Of a DNA stretch of 64,000 bases, positions 8,059 through 17,275 are shown one piece after another. Below the pieces are notes generated by a model, which saw only the letters and a program-made list of their open reading frames with translations, was not told the origin of the DNA and made no database searches. The DNA comes from Bradyrhizobium sp. WSM471 (lineage in GTDB: Bacteria; Pseudomonadota; Alphaproteobacteria; Rhizobiales; Xanthobacteraceae): positions 5,208,001 through 5,272,000 of the forward strand of contig NZ_CM001442.1 of the NCBI RefSeq assembly GCF_000244915.1. Reading direction: 5' to 3'. Made by a program: the position numbers and the translations under genes. Within the stretch, counting starts at the first letter, position 1. Each line of letters opens with the position of its first letter.

Positions 8059-8442
8059 TTAGCTGCGCTTGTCCATCGTCGCCGGCTTGGTCACGTCCGG
8101 CTGCGTCGTCAGCGACTTCTTCGCCGACAGATGCTTGTGGTGGTGGCGATGCGTGCGCACGGACTTGTGCGCGTCCGGTGTGACCGCGGCGTTGGCGTTC
8201 ATCGCCTTCGACTTCGCGTCCACCTTGGCGTCGGCCTTGACGTCCGAAGCCTTGACGTCTGAAGCCTTGACGTTGGCCTTGAGGCCGGCGTCGGGTTTCG
8301 CCGCGGTGGTCGACACCTTGGTCTGGCTCTGGTCCGCCTTGATCACCGGCGTGGTCGTGGTGGTCTTGCCGGCCTCGGCTGCGAAGGCCGGGGCTGCGAT
8401 CACGGAAGCTGCGAGCAAGGCTGCGGAAATGGTCTTCAACAT
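8059..8442 (-). CDS. Exported Lys/Ala-rich repetitive protein with a histidine cluster
   Basis: A 127-aa protein. The signal peptide MLKTISAALLAASVIAAPAFA is followed by a low-complexity, lysine- and alanine-rich region with KASDV and KADAK repeats (about 56-75). A strongly basic RTHRHHHKH cluster (96-104) could bind metal or be acid-sensitive. The start is fixed by AGAGGAG six bases before ATG 8442. The architecture recalls small acid- or stress-inducible periplasmic proteins; function is not known. Confidence 0.7.
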   Translation of the reverse strand: MLKTISAALLAASVIAAPAFAAEAGKTTTTTPVIKADQSQTKVSTTAAKPDAGLKANVKASDVKASDVKADAKVDAKSKAMNANAAVTPDAHKSVRTHRHHHKHLSAKKSLTTQPDVTKPATMDKRS

Positions 8443-8694
8443 GGTTGGTCTCCTCTTGGAAGGATCTTGAGGCGGGCGCCCTCTCGCCAACCCTTTGATC
8501 GTAGGTTGGAGGCTAGGGGGCACGCACTGAACCCAATCTGAAGCCCGCCGCAGGCTCCCGTTCATCTGGATGACAAGTTTGTCATCCGCCCGCAGGGCGA
8601 ATAGGCCAGGATGCCGGGAATGTTTTTGCCTGACGGGTGTTCCGGTCTTTGGGCAATCGTGTAGGATCGCCACGTTCCATACCGGAGAACTTCG

Positions 8695-9237
8695 ATGCGC
8701 AAACTCTCAACGCTTCTTGTGCCGGGACTTGTCGCCATGACATTGGCGGCCGGGCCGGCTCTGACCAGCGCCTATGCCGCAGGTGGCGACTCCCCTTCGC
8801 CGCCGCCGGCGTCGGACACCTCGACCAAAAAGGGCAAGAAGAAGAGCTCCTCCGTCAGCGATCCGAAATTCCTTGCTGCCTATCGCACCGCCTACACCAC
8901 GATCTACGACAATCACGACTACACCGGCGCGATCGACCAGCTGAAGTCGCTCAAGCGCGACGACGTCGCCGATGTCGCCAATCTGATCGGCTACTCCTAT
9001 CGCAAGCTCGGCGATTACCAGTCGTCGAAGATCTATTACGAGCTGGCGCTGAAAGACGATCCGAACCACGTCCGCACCTGGCAGTACTATGGCCTCTGGC
9101 AGCTCGAGCAGGGCAACCGCGAGCAGGCGCAGTATCATCTCAACAAGCTCGCCTCGCTCGCCGGCACCGACAGCTCCGAGTATCGCTCGCTCGCCGCCGC
9201 GCTCGACAAGCCGACCGGGGCAACCCTCGTTTATTAA
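8695..9237 (+). CDS. Exported TPR-repeat protein
   Basis: A 180-aa secreted protein. The signal peptide ends near SAYA-AGG (residue 29), then a Ser/Pro/Lys-rich linker leads into about two and a half tetratricopeptide repeats (about 60-165: DYTGAIDQL, NLIGYSYRKLGDYQSSKIYYELAL, YYGLWQLEQGNREQAQYHL). TPR domains mediate protein contacts, so a scaffold or envelope-assembly role is likely. GGAG lies seven bases before ATG 8695. A strong hairpin follows the stop codon. Confidence 0.82.
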   Translation: MRKLSTLLVPGLVAMTLAAGPALTSAYAAGGDSPSPPPASDTSTKKGKKKSSSVSDPKFLAAYRTAYTTIYDNHDYTGAIDQLKSLKRDDVADVANLIGYSYRKLGDYQSSKIYYELALKDDPNHVRTWQYYGLWQLEQGNREQAQYHLNKLASLAGTDSSEYRSLAAALDKPTGATLVY

Positions 9238-9261
9238 GAACATCGCATCTCCGAATGAGAC

Positions 9262-9293
9262 GAACGGGCACAACCGCAGGGTTGTGCCCGTTC
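9262..9293 (+). terminator. Hairpin terminator after the TPR protein gene
   Basis: A perfect 13-bp stem, gaacgggcacaac / gttgtgcccgttc, 24 bp after the TPR gene's stop, extendable by one C-G pair. The tail (tgtgttc) is only moderately T-rich, so efficiency is uncertain. Confidence 0.65.
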
Positions 9294-9345
9294 TGTGTTC
9301 TCGGCTAGCTTGCCCACCAATCCTCTCCTCGCTAATCGGTGCGCA

Positions 9346-10734
9346 ATGGACAAGTGGCTGCGATCCGCGATCGACTACATCGGCTCCTGGATCGAATTCC
9401 AGCACACCACAATCCAGCAGCCTGGCGTCGTCATCGCATTCGCCCATCGCGGCGAAACCGTCGCCGAGCACGCATTCGGCCTCGCCAATCTCGACACCGG
9501 CGAGAAGCTCACCCCGCGCCACCGCTTCCGCATCGCCTCGCACTCGAAGAGCTTTACCTCGGCCGGCATCATGAAGCTGCGCGAGCAGCGCAAGCTCCGG
9601 CTCGACGATCCCATTGGTCAATATGTCGCCGGCCTGCATCCGCGCGTCGCGGAAACGACGATTGCGCAAGTGCTCTCGCACAGCGCGGGACTGACGCGCG
9701 ACGGCGCCGATTCCGGCCAGTTTATCGACAGCCGTCCCTATCTCGACGCGAGCGAGCTGCTCGCGGCATTAAAGCTGCCGACCGCAATCGAGCCGGGCAC
9801 ACGCTTCAAATATTCCAATCACGGCTTTGGGCTGATCGGTCTCGTGATCGAGGCCGTGACGAAGGAGCCTTACCGCGCCTGGATGAAGCGCGAGATCATC
9901 GAACCTGCGGGCCTGCGCGAGACCGAGCCGGACGCGCCGCTTCCCAAGGGTGCGCCGTTCGCGCGCGGCCACACCCGCAAGCTGCCCTACGGAGAGCGAT
10001 GCGTGATCCCCGGCGACAATACCACCCACGCGATGGCCGCCGCCGCCGGCTTCATCGCGACCGCCGCCGATACCGCCCGCTTCTACGCGCAGCTCGCGCC
10101 CAATGCGAAGAAGAGCGTGCTATCGGTCGCGAGCCGACGCGAGATGACGCGAAACCATTGGCGCGTGCCGCAAAGCTTCGAGGCCTATTACGGCCTCGGC
10201 GTCAACGCCGGCAAAACCGACGGCTGGGATTGGTTCGGCCATGGCGGCGGCTTTCAAGGTTACATCTCCCGGACCTGCTCCATCCCCGCTTGCGAGCTCG
10301 CGATCAGCATCCTCAGCAACTCCATCGACGGCGCGGCGCCGTTCTGGATGGATGGCGCGATGCAGATCCTGCGCGTCTTCCAGACCCGTGGCGCACCCGA
10401 CCGCCGCGTGCGGGACTGGACTGGCCGCTGGTGGACGATCTGGGGCGCGACCGATCTGGTACCCGCGGGCAACCGCGTGCTGGTCGCCAATCCCCAGTTC
10501 AACAACCCGTTCATGGACGCCGCCGAGATCGAGGTCACCGGCCGTGACACCGGCAAGCTCGCCTGGGCCGCCGGCTACTCCAGCCACGGCGAGCCGGTGC
10601 GCCGCGTCCGCGACAAGCGCGGCAAGGTCAGCGGCGTCTGGATCGCTGGCGCCAATATCAAGCCTGCGGCCGTCGTGGCGCGCGAGATCGCGCGGCGATA
10701 CAAGCCGCGCAAGCGCCGGCCTACTCCCGAATGA
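9346..10734 (+). CDS. Serine hydrolase, beta-lactamase class C/penicillin-binding fold (D-aminopeptidase-like)
   Basis: A 462-aa protein of the beta-lactamase-related serine hydrolase superfamily. The catalytic SxxK is S65-HS-K68, the second motif is the canonical Y156-S-N158, and an HGGG box (299-302) stands in for KTG. A C-terminal beta domain (about 340-450) follows. There is no signal peptide, so it is probably cytoplasmic, acting on peptides, amides or esters. ATG 9346 is chosen for domain fit. Its 3' end overlaps the convergent S10 peptidase gene by 14 bp. Confidence 0.85.
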   Translation: MDKWLRSAIDYIGSWIEFQHTTIQQPGVVIAFAHRGETVAEHAFGLANLDTGEKLTPRHRFRIASHSKSFTSAGIMKLREQRKLRLDDPIGQYVAGLHPRVAETTIAQVLSHSAGLTRDGADSGQFIDSRPYLDASELLAALKLPTAIEPGTRFKYSNHGFGLIGLVIEAVTKEPYRAWMKREIIEPAGLRETEPDAPLPKGAPFARGHTRKLPYGERCVIPGDNTTHAMAAAAGFIATAADTARFYAQLAPNAKKSVLSVASRREMTRNHWRVPQSFEAYYGLGVNAGKTDGWDWFGHGGGFQGYISRTCSIPACELAISILSNSIDGAAPFWMDGAMQILRVFQTRGAPDRRVRDWTGRWWTIWGATDLVPAGNRVLVANPQFNNPFMDAAEIEVTGRDTGKLAWAAGYSSHGEPVRRVRDKRGKVSGVWIAGANIKPAAVVAREIARRYKPRKRRPTPE

Positions 10735-12286
10735 GTGTCTCGACCTCGCTCCGAAGCGCCTGCCGCGAGCCGTCGCGCGAATAGAACATGTGGCCGCCGG
10801 GATAGACCACGAACTTGACCCGCTGTGTTGCGAAGGCCGGCAACTGGTCGAGCACCCGCTTCGATCCGAAATAGGGCGTGGCGAGATCGAACAAGCCATG
10901 CGCGACCAGCACGTTCAGCTTCGCATCCGTGGCGAGGATCTGGCGCAGCTCGGAGACCGACTGCGGCGGGTTGATGCCGCGGCCGAAATCCCAGTGGCCT
11001 TCGACGGCGCCGTTCAACACCTCGTAGGAGCCATCGGGCCGCCAGTTGAGCTTGTGTGTCAACAGGTCAACCGCAGCACTCGTCAGCGGCGCCTGCAGCG
11101 CATCGCCGGAGGGATCACCGAACCGCGAGCTGCTCGAATCCGGATAGGGATCGAAGCCGCGCACCGAGGCATCGTAGCGCCCCGTCACCTTGCCGCTCTT
11201 GCGGTCGAATTCGCGGCGGAATTCGCCGACGTCTAAGCGGCCGGCAAGCCGGCGGCTCACCGCCTGCTCGATGCCGGTGAGCTCGGCGACCTTATCGGCA
11301 AGACGATTGGTCGCCTCCTTGTCCGCCTCGCCCTTGACGAGGTCGGCCAGGAATTCGCCGCGCGCGTAAGCCTCGACCTCGGCGAGATCGGCGCGCTTGA
11401 CCGGGCCTTTCGCCTCACGCGCGACCGCCACATAGCTCGGCAGCGTCGCGACATATTGCAGGAGGCTGGTGCCGGTGAACTCGCGGAAGTCCAGGAGCGG
11501 CGACACCAGGATCAATCCCCTGACCCCGACGCCGTGCTGGAGCTGCAACTGGCGCACCACCTTCGGTCCGCGAATGCCGCCATAGCTTTCGCCGGCAACG
11601 TATTTGGGCGAGGTCAGCCGGTCGTGTTTCTCGAGCCAGCGGCGGATCACCAACGCGATCGAATTGACGTCGCCGTCGACGGAGTAGAACGATTTGCGCG
11701 CGTCATCGCCGGTCGCGACGAACCGGCTGTAGCCGGTGCTGACGGGGTCGATGAAGACGAGATCGGTGAAATCGAGCCAGGTCTCCGCGTTCGGCTTCAC
11801 CTCGGGCGAGGCGGACGGAGACAGAGCTTCGCCATCGAGCGGCAGCCGCCACGGCCCCGCCGCGCCAAACTGGAGCCATGCCGAGGACGCGCCGGGCCCG
11901 CCGTTGAACAGGAACGTGACGGGGCGCGTCGCACGGTCGGCGCCGTCGAGTTCATAGGATGTATAGGCGATGTCGGCCAGCGGCTCGCCCTTGCCGTCGA
12001 ACACGCGGATCGATCCAGCGGTCGCTGCGAAATTGAGGGTGCGGCCGGGAAGATCGAGCGTCTGCTTGGTGGTCGAATCCGACGGAAGACGGTGCGGCTC
12101 GGCGGATGACGATGAACTCTGCGAAGCGCTTTGTGCGCCGCCGCGTCCGCCCTTCTGTCCGGCTGGCGCCGCCGCCTCGGCGCGCGGCTGCGGCGGATCG
12201 TCGGCACGCGCAAATCCGGCGAGCGCGAATGCCGACACCGCCAGCACTAGGGTCGCACGGCGGAGCGCCGGCATATTCGTGGCCAT
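10721..12286 (-). CDS. Secreted S10 family serine carboxypeptidase-like peptidase
   Basis: A 521-aa exported peptidase. The signal peptide (through [12 protein letters not shown]) is followed by a low-complexity linker, then the S10 alpha/beta-hydrolase. The oxyanion segment [11 protein letters not shown], the nucleophile elbow GESYGG and C-terminal [14 protein letters not shown] and [11 protein letters not shown] segments hold the Asp and His. S10 enzymes cleave C-terminal residues, usually at acid pH, and bacterial members are periplasmic. Start ATG 12286. Convergent with the preceding hydrolase. Confidence 0.87.
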   Translation of the reverse strand: MATNMPALRRATLVLAVSAFALAGFARADDPPQPRAEAAAPAGQKGGRGGAQSASQSSSSSAEPHRLPSDSTTKQTLDLPGRTLNFAATAGSIRVFDGKGEPLADIAYTSYELDGADRATRPVTFLFNGGPGASSAWLQFGAAGPWRLPLDGEALSPSASPEVKPNAETWLDFTDLVFIDPVSTGYSRFVATGDDARKSFYSVDGDVNSIALVIRRWLEKHDRLTSPKYVAGESYGGIRGPKVVRQLQLQHGVGVRGLILVSPLLDFREFTGTSLLQYVATLPSYVAVAREAKGPVKRADLAEVEAYARGEFLADLVKGEADKEATNRLADKVAELTGIEQAVSRRLAGRLDVGEFRREFDRKSGKVTGRYDASVRGFDPYPDSSSSRFGDPSGDALQAPLTSAAVDLLTHKLNWRPDGSYEVLNGAVEGHWDFGRGINPPQSVSELRQILATDAKLNVLVAHGLFDLATPYFGSKRVLDQLPAFATQRVKFVVYPGGHMFYSRDGSRQALRSEVETLIRE

Positions 12287-12541
12287 GATCGTTCTCCCTG
12301 CCCGGCGACGACCACCGGCGCGGACTGTAAGGCTAGCGCGGAATTGCGACGGTTTGGGGGATCATGGCTCCGGTGGTGCCCGAAGAGCCCGGTTGGGCAC
12401 AAATCGAGCCGGTTTCGTCCTCAAATCGGAATGGGCAGTTGCCGGTCTCGTTTGAAGGGCGGTCATCCTCGACAATCGAGGTCGACATCGTTAGACGAGC
12501 CCGGCGGAACTTTCTCCAGCCAGCGGCCCTGCCCGGAAGCC

Positions 12542-13321
12542 ATGACCAAGCCAGCGCGATACGACCGGATCGCCTTCGTCGCCAGCCCGAGCAGCGAGGC
12601 GCAAGCCGCCTTCGGCCAGCTCACCAGCGAATTCGGCAATTGCGATCCGAAGGAGGCCGACATCGTGGTCGCACTCGGCGGCGACGGTCTCATGCTCCAG
12701 ACGCTGCATCAGCACATGCATACGGGCAAGCCGATCTACGGCATGCACCGCGGCACCGTCGGCTTCCTGATGAACGAGTACTCGACCGTCGATCTTCGAG
12801 CCCGTCTCGAGGCAGCGCAGGAATCCGAAATCCACCCCCTCCTGATGCGCGCGACCGACGCCAACGACCGCGTCCACCTGCATCACGCCATCAACGAGGT
12901 CGCCCTGTTCCGGCAGACCTACCAGGCCGCGCGCCTGCGGATCCTGATCGACGAGCGCGAGCGCATGTCCGAGCTGATCGCCGACGGCATCATGGTGGCA
13001 ACGCCGGCCGGCTCGACCGCCTACAATCTGTCCGCCCAGGGACCGATCCTGCCGATCAACGCCGCGCTCCTCGCGCTAACGCCGATCAGCGCCTTCCGTC
13101 CACGACGCTGGCGCGGCGCGCTGCTGCCGAACACGGCTTATGTCGTGATTGAGGTGCTGGAGGGCGACAAACGCCCCGTGGCGGCGGTCGCCGACCACGA
13201 CGAGGTGCGCGATGTTCGCCGCGTCGAGGTGCTGTCCGACAAGACCATCTCGATGCGCATGCTGTTCGACCCCGGTCACAGCCTGGAAGAGCGCATTCTG
13301 CGCGAGCAGTTCGGCTCCTGA
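12542..13321 (+). CDS. nadK: NAD kinase
   Basis: ATP-NAD kinase of 259 aa, making NADP from NAD in the cytoplasm. The GGDG motif (46-49, in [11 protein letters not shown]), the NEVALFR segment and the [15 protein letters not shown] loop are all present. Length matches other alphaproteobacterial enzymes. GGAAG directly precedes ATG 12542; the frame is open further upstream but shows no homology. It leads a three-gene set with a response regulator (88 bp later) and an Hpt protein. Confidence 0.93.
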   Translation: MTKPARYDRIAFVASPSSEAQAAFGQLTSEFGNCDPKEADIVVALGGDGLMLQTLHQHMHTGKPIYGMHRGTVGFLMNEYSTVDLRARLEAAQESEIHPLLMRATDANDRVHLHHAINEVALFRQTYQAARLRILIDERERMSELIADGIMVATPAGSTAYNLSAQGPILPINAALLALTPISAFRPRRWRGALLPNTAYVVIEVLEGDKRPVAAVADHDEVRDVRRVEVLSDKTISMRMLFDPGHSLEERILREQFGS

Positions 13322-13409
13322 GCCGCCTCGCCGGACTGCCGATCGCAACCCTTCATTAACCCCCGGCGAGATATGGTTAACGAAAGTTGACCGCTCCGGC
13401 CCGGGCTCC

Positions 13410-13955
13410 ATGTTCCGCATCGATTTCAACAAGCTGCGTTTCCTCGTCTGCGACGACAATCCGCACATGCGCCGCATCCTGCGGACGCTGCTGCATTCCT
13501 TTGGCGCGCGCGAAGTCTACGAGGCCGAGGACGGCGCCACGGCGCTGGAAATGTACAGCCATTACGTGCCCGACATCGTCATCACAGACTGGGCCATGCC
13601 GATCTTCGACGGGCTCGAGCTGGCGCAGATGATCCGGCAGCCGGAATCCAAGGGCAATCCTTACGCGCCGATCATCATGCTGACCGGCCATTCCGAGAAG
13701 CGCCGCGTCACGGTGGCGCGCGATGCCGGCGTCACCGAATTCCTGGCCAAGCCTATCTCGGCCAAGGGGCTCTACCAGCGCATCCTCAACGTGGTCGCCA
13801 GTCCCCGCCCCTTCATCAAGACCAAGACCTATTTCGGCCCGGACCGGCGCCGCAACATCAACTCCGCCTATATGGGCCCCGAGCGCCGCGTCGGCGAAAA
13901 GCACGAGGTGCTGCAGCAGCCCTCGCTGCTCGACAAGGCCCGCTCCTCCATCTAG
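13410..13955 (+). CDS. Single-domain response regulator with basic C-terminal tail
   Basis: A 181-aa protein with one receiver domain (about 9-130): acidic pair D15-D16, phosphoacceptor D60 (VITDWAMP), T92 and K114. There is no output domain. Instead a tail of about 50 residues carries two near-copies of a small motif, FGPDRRRN and YMGPERRV. ATG 13410 begins MFRIDFNKL. The Hpt gene starts 31 bp downstream, so the two are probably phosphorelay partners. A TTAACCAT half-site (bottom strand, 13373-13380) lies 30 bp upstream. Confidence 0.88.
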   Translation: MFRIDFNKLRFLVCDDNPHMRRILRTLLHSFGAREVYEAEDGATALEMYSHYVPDIVITDWAMPIFDGLELAQMIRQPESKGNPYAPIIMLTGHSEKRRVTVARDAGVTEFLAKPISAKGLYQRILNVVASPRPFIKTKTYFGPDRRRNINSAYMGPERRVGEKHEVLQQPSLLDKARSSI

Positions 13956-13986
13956 CGCAACGTCTCTCACGATCGAGGCCGATATC

Positions 13987-14565
13987 ATGGCGAAGAACAG
14001 CGCAAGAGACATCGAGATCACGGCCTTCGCCACGCATCAAATCATCACGCAGCCCAACCCGCTGCGGGCGGTCCTGCGCCGCGTCGAAGAGAAGGACATG
14101 GACGATCCGGTCGGCCGCGCCGAACAGGCGCTCGCCGGCCTCGCCGGCGAGTTCAAGGACTGGATGGCGACCGAGATCAACCGGCTGTCGGCGGCCTACG
14201 TCGCCATCCGGCACGATGGCTTCACCAAGGACAGGCGCGACGAGTTGTTTCGCGCCGCGCACGACATCAAGGGCGATGCCGCGACTTTCGGCTATCCGGC
14301 GGCGGCGGGCGTAGCCGAGAGCCTGTGCCGCGTCATCGAGCACGCGCCCGATCTCGAAAAGGTGCCGGCCGAGCTGTTCACGCACCACATCAACGCCATC
14401 CTCGCCATCGTGCACGAGAACACCAAGCTCGACACCATCAGCGTCTCCGCCGAGCTCAGCCGGCGCCTGCGCAAGGTCGCCGACGATTATCTCGCCGACG
14501 CCAACCGCGATCGACCAGAGCATCTCGAGGTGATCCTGGCGCCGAGCATCGCGCCGGCCGGGTAG
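13987..14565 (+). CDS. Hpt domain phosphotransfer protein
   Basis: A 192-aa helical protein with a histidine phosphotransfer domain. The phosphoacceptor is H92 in FRAAHDIKGDAATFGYP, the standard HxIKG context, followed by helices expected of an Hpt bundle. No kinase or receiver domain is attached. It sits 31 bp behind the response regulator gene, which suggests transfer of phosphate between the two. Start ATG 13987. A large palindromic repeat follows the stop by 12 bp and may end transcription. Confidence 0.85.
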   Translation: MAKNSARDIEITAFATHQIITQPNPLRAVLRRVEEKDMDDPVGRAEQALAGLAGEFKDWMATEINRLSAAYVAIRHDGFTKDRRDELFRAAHDIKGDAATFGYPAAAGVAESLCRVIEHAPDLEKVPAELFTHHINAILAIVHENTKLDTISVSAELSRRLRKVADDYLADANRDRPEHLEVILAPSIAPAG

Positions 14566-14577
14566 CTCTTTCCTGTC

Positions 14578-14654
14578 GTCATTGCGAGCGCAGCGAAGCA
14601 TCCAGACTGTCCCCGCGGTGGGATTCTGGATTGCTTCGCTGCGCTCGCAATGAC
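14578..14654. repeat. REP-like palindrome (long inverted repeat)
   Basis: Two perfect 23-bp arms (14578-14600 and 14632-14654; core tgcgagcgcagcgaagca), extended inward by tccaga / tctgga with one bulged base. The arms lie between two convergent genes. This is the palindromic intergenic repeat type common in Bradyrhizobium; it may also stop transcription from either side. Confidence 0.8.
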
Positions 14655-14676
14655 GGAGTGTGGGGTCGGCCTTGAA

Positions 14677-15852
14677 CTACGCCGCAATCAGATCGTCGTA
14701 GACCGGATCAACCGCCTCCTCCGCCACCAGCTCGTCGCAGAACAGCCTTGCCTCTTCGCGCGCGGATTCGGTGGCGAAACGGCGCAGCAAGACCATCAGC
14801 GGCTCGGTCGCGCCGCGATCGGTCTCGCAATGGGTGAGCACGCGCTCGACCATGCGGCGGCGCAGCCGCGCCGCATTGTCGTCGCTGTCGACGAAGCCCT
14901 GCTCGTGGCAGGCATCGAGCGCGACCTGGAAGGCTGCAAACGTCGCCTCGGGAAGCCCGGCGCGGCGAAGCAGCGCGTGCAGGCTGTTGCCGCCGCGATC
15001 GTGCAGCAGCGCGGACACGCGCGCCTGCGGCAGCTCGGCAAGCTCAGCCAGCGCCGCATCGAACAGGTCGAGATTGCTCGACAGCAGCGCGCGCAGAATG
15101 AGACCCGCGGTGAGCTGGCCGGTGATGCGCAGGTGCCGAACAAGACCTTCAATGTCTTCGCCGCGGGAGCGCGCCGCGATGTTCATGGTGGAGCGGTCGC
15201 GCGCCTCGGTCGCGATGCGCTCGGCGCGGTCGGCAGTCAGCCAGTTCCGGGCCACGACGAATTGAGCCAGCGTCTCCGAGAGTTTTGCCACCAGCGCGGC
15301 GCGCGTTGCGGACGGCAGATCCTCCAGCACCAGCATCGCCTCGCGGATCGCGGCGAGATGGCCGTGACGTTCGACGATGCGATCCCAGGAGAACGGCGCA
15401 AGCTCGGCATGAGGATTTTCGATCAGCTCGAGCGCTGCCGCCGCGCAGCCGACTTCGGCAATGGCAGCGCAGACCGATACCGGCAGCGCGATGCGGCGGG
15501 CGACCGCGCACTGCACCTCCTCGTTGCCGGTCGCGACGATGTCGACCAGATCGGCGTCGATCAGCAGCGGAGAATGTTCGAGCACGGGCAACGCGACGGT
15601 CGGCTGGTCCGCCGACAGCGCCCGCACGATCGACGCCGGCGCCTCAGTACTGCGCGCAAACGCCTCGGCCATCGCCTGCCGCACCAGCGGCGAGGGATCG
15701 TCGAGCAGCATCAGAAGCGCGCCTTCGGCGGCAATACGGTCGTCATGGGAAAGGTCTGAGATCAGCCAGGCCCGGGCCAGCGCCCGCGTTGCCTCGGCCC
15801 GCTCACCAGCGGGCGCCGTCCTGATCCAATTGATGAACTGCCGAACGATCAT
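14677..15852 (-). CDS. DUF2336 domain protein
   Basis: A 391-aa alpha-helical, HEAT-like protein of the DUF2336 type, found in alphaproteobacteria and of unknown biochemical role. Repeating helical pairs such as SDLSHDDRIAAEGALLMLLDD, LVRQAMAEAFA and SLHALLRRAGLPEATF are visible. There is no signal peptide or membrane segment. ATG 15852 follows GGAAG by four bases. It lies near the transglycosylase gene on the same strand and opposite the phosphorelay genes. Confidence 0.75.
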   Translation of the reverse strand: MIVRQFINWIRTAPAGERAEATRALARAWLISDLSHDDRIAAEGALLMLLDDPSPLVRQAMAEAFARSTEAPASIVRALSADQPTVALPVLEHSPLLIDADLVDIVATGNEEVQCAVARRIALPVSVCAAIAEVGCAAAALELIENPHAELAPFSWDRIVERHGHLAAIREAMLVLEDLPSATRAALVAKLSETLAQFVVARNWLTADRAERIATEARDRSTMNIAARSRGEDIEGLVRHLRITGQLTAGLILRALLSSNLDLFDAALAELAELPQARVSALLHDRGGNSLHALLRRAGLPEATFAAFQVALDACHEQGFVDSDDNAARLRRRMVERVLTHCETDRGATEPLMVLLRRFATESAREEARLFCDELVAEEAVDPVYDDLIAA

Positions 15853-16058
15853 GGTGCTTCCGGCTTACGCAACGAAGACGAAGCGGTGACGGCTTGTCAC
15901 CTGCAACACAAAATAAACCACGACGCTTAACAAAGCGTTCACCATAACTGGCTGGTTTTATTGACGTTTTGTTAAGGGAACAAAGGCGGCCTGTTGCACG
16001 CGCCGGGACCTGCGCGCAGCGTTCACGCTGCGACGTATCCGAGACACGGGCACGCGAA

Positions 16059-17150
16059 TTAGCTTGAGAACGTGCCGCTGCGATCGCTGAAGAGATCAAG
16101 AGGCTGGGGCGGCCGGACGTCGGGCGTCGCCGATGCGGCCGAGGTCGCTGGTGCGACCGTGGTCGCGGGTGCGACCGTGGTCGCGGGTGCGACCGAGGTC
16201 GCGGGTGCGACCGAGGTGAGCGAGGCATTGTTGCCCCACAATTTCTGCACGGTCGTCGAGACCGGCTGAGTAGTGTCGCCGGGCTGATAAATCGAGCGAA
16301 ACACCGGCCTGATCGGTGCATTGTCCGCGACCGTCGTTGGCGCCGTCGCGCTGACCGGCGTCACCGCGCGTGTGTTCGGAAAGGTCTGGAGATACGCGGC
16401 ATTGTCGATCAGCGGCGCGGCAGGCTGTACGCCGTTGGCGCTCGCGACCTGCGTGGTCGACGGCGTGCCGCCATACATCGCCATCGCGCTGCGGGTGGTT
16501 TTCGAATTTGCCGCGCTGGCGTAGCGTGCATCCAGCACCGAATAGACCTCGGAAACGCTGCGCGCGCGGCCGTCCCTGGCGTAGAAGATCGAGCGATTGG
16601 CGGACGCAGCGTTAGGAAACAACCGGGCGCCGACCGCTTGCGGATTGTCCTCGGCATTGGCGATCAGTTTCGCGGCGCCGCCGACGCCCATGAAATGCGC
16701 CATATAGAGTTCGCTGTCGGACGGCCTGCGGCCGAGCAGGCCAGTGAGCTTGAAGCTGTTCGACTGCGTCAGCGCAGCCGCCATGCTGGAGGCGGCCTCC
16801 GGATCGTCGCGCAGCTTCATGATCGACCGCTTCATCGCGGGATCATCGACGGTGTAGGTGCCCGACGACGTCCTGGTGATGGCATCGGAATAGTTGCCAT
16901 AGCCGAGCTGGGTGCCGGCTTCCTTCACGGTGCCGAGCCAAGTCTGGTCGATGAACTGGTAGAGCCCGTGTGCGGATGACGTAGTCGCCCCCGCCGTGGG
17001 ATCGAAATCCGATTCCATCTTGGCGGTGGTCAGCATGTATTGGAAGCTGACGCCGGTCCGGTTGGAGACCTGATTGATCGCGCCGGCGACGCGTGCCCGC
17101 GACGGATCGAGAACCGCCGGCTGTGAGACACTGGAATTGTCGACCGACAT
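16059..17150 (-). CDS. Lytic transglycosylase (SLT domain) with tandem-repeat tail
   Basis: A 363-aa protein whose N-terminal domain is a soluble lytic transglycosylase: YMLTTAKMESDF supplies the catalytic glutamate and SSAHGLYQFIDQTW the SLT signature. Such enzymes cut peptidoglycan glycan strands, often to let machines pass the wall. The C-terminal half is Ala/Thr/Pro/Val-rich and includes four copies of a PATTVA-type hexapeptide encoded by an 18-bp repeat. No classical signal peptide is seen. ATG 17150 is taken as the start; an in-frame GTG at 17213 would add 21 residues. A CtrA-like box lies upstream. Confidence 0.82.
   Translation of the reverse strand: MSVDNSSVSQPAVLDPSRARVAGAINQVSNRTGVSFQYMLTTAKMESDFDPTAGATTSSAHGLYQFIDQTWLGTVKEAGTQLGYGNYSDAITRTSSGTYTVDDPAMKRSIMKLRDDPEAASSMAAALTQSNSFKLTGLLGRRPSDSELYMAHFMGVGGAAKLIANAEDNPQAVGARLFPNAASANRSIFYARDGRARSVSEVYSVLDARYASAANSKTTRSAMAMYGGTPSTTQVASANGVQPAAPLIDNAAYLQTFPNTRAVTPVSATAPTTVADNAPIRPVFRSIYQPGDTTQPVSTTVQKLWGNNASLTSVAPATSVAPATTVAPATTVAPATSAASATPDVRPPQPLDLFSDRSGTFSS
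16144..16215. repeat. Four tandem 18-bp repeats inside the transglycosylase gene
   Basis: Four head-to-tail 18-bp units of the form gtcgcgggtgcgaccgtg (one or two changes between copies), in frame, encoding six-residue units in the Pro/Thr-rich tail. Copy number is likely variable between strains. Confidence 0.85.
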
Positions 17151-17225
17151 GATGAAGTGCCCGGCCCGTGCGGCGTTGAGCGGCGCCGGCAATTCGGCGC
17201 CCTGTCGTCTCACCGTGGGACAGGC

Positions 17226-17244
17226 ATGGTTAATGCGGGGTTAA
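17226..17244 (-). promoter_or_regulatory. CtrA-type box upstream of the lytic transglycosylase gene
   Basis: The spacing TTAA-N7-TTAA (17230-17244) matches the alphaproteobacterial CtrA binding consensus, and the left copy is part of ATGGTTAA, the complement of the TTAACCAT form. It lies about 76 bp upstream of the ATG at 17150, in the gap behind hisI. Binding is inferred, not shown. Confidence 0.5.
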
Positions 17245-17275
17245 TTCGGGCCGGCACCTCCGCAGGACGGAAGGA

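Noticed and set aside
16144..16215. Regular short repeats as a possible CRISPR array
   Set aside because: Units are 18 bp, directly adjacent without spacers, and in frame in a gene.
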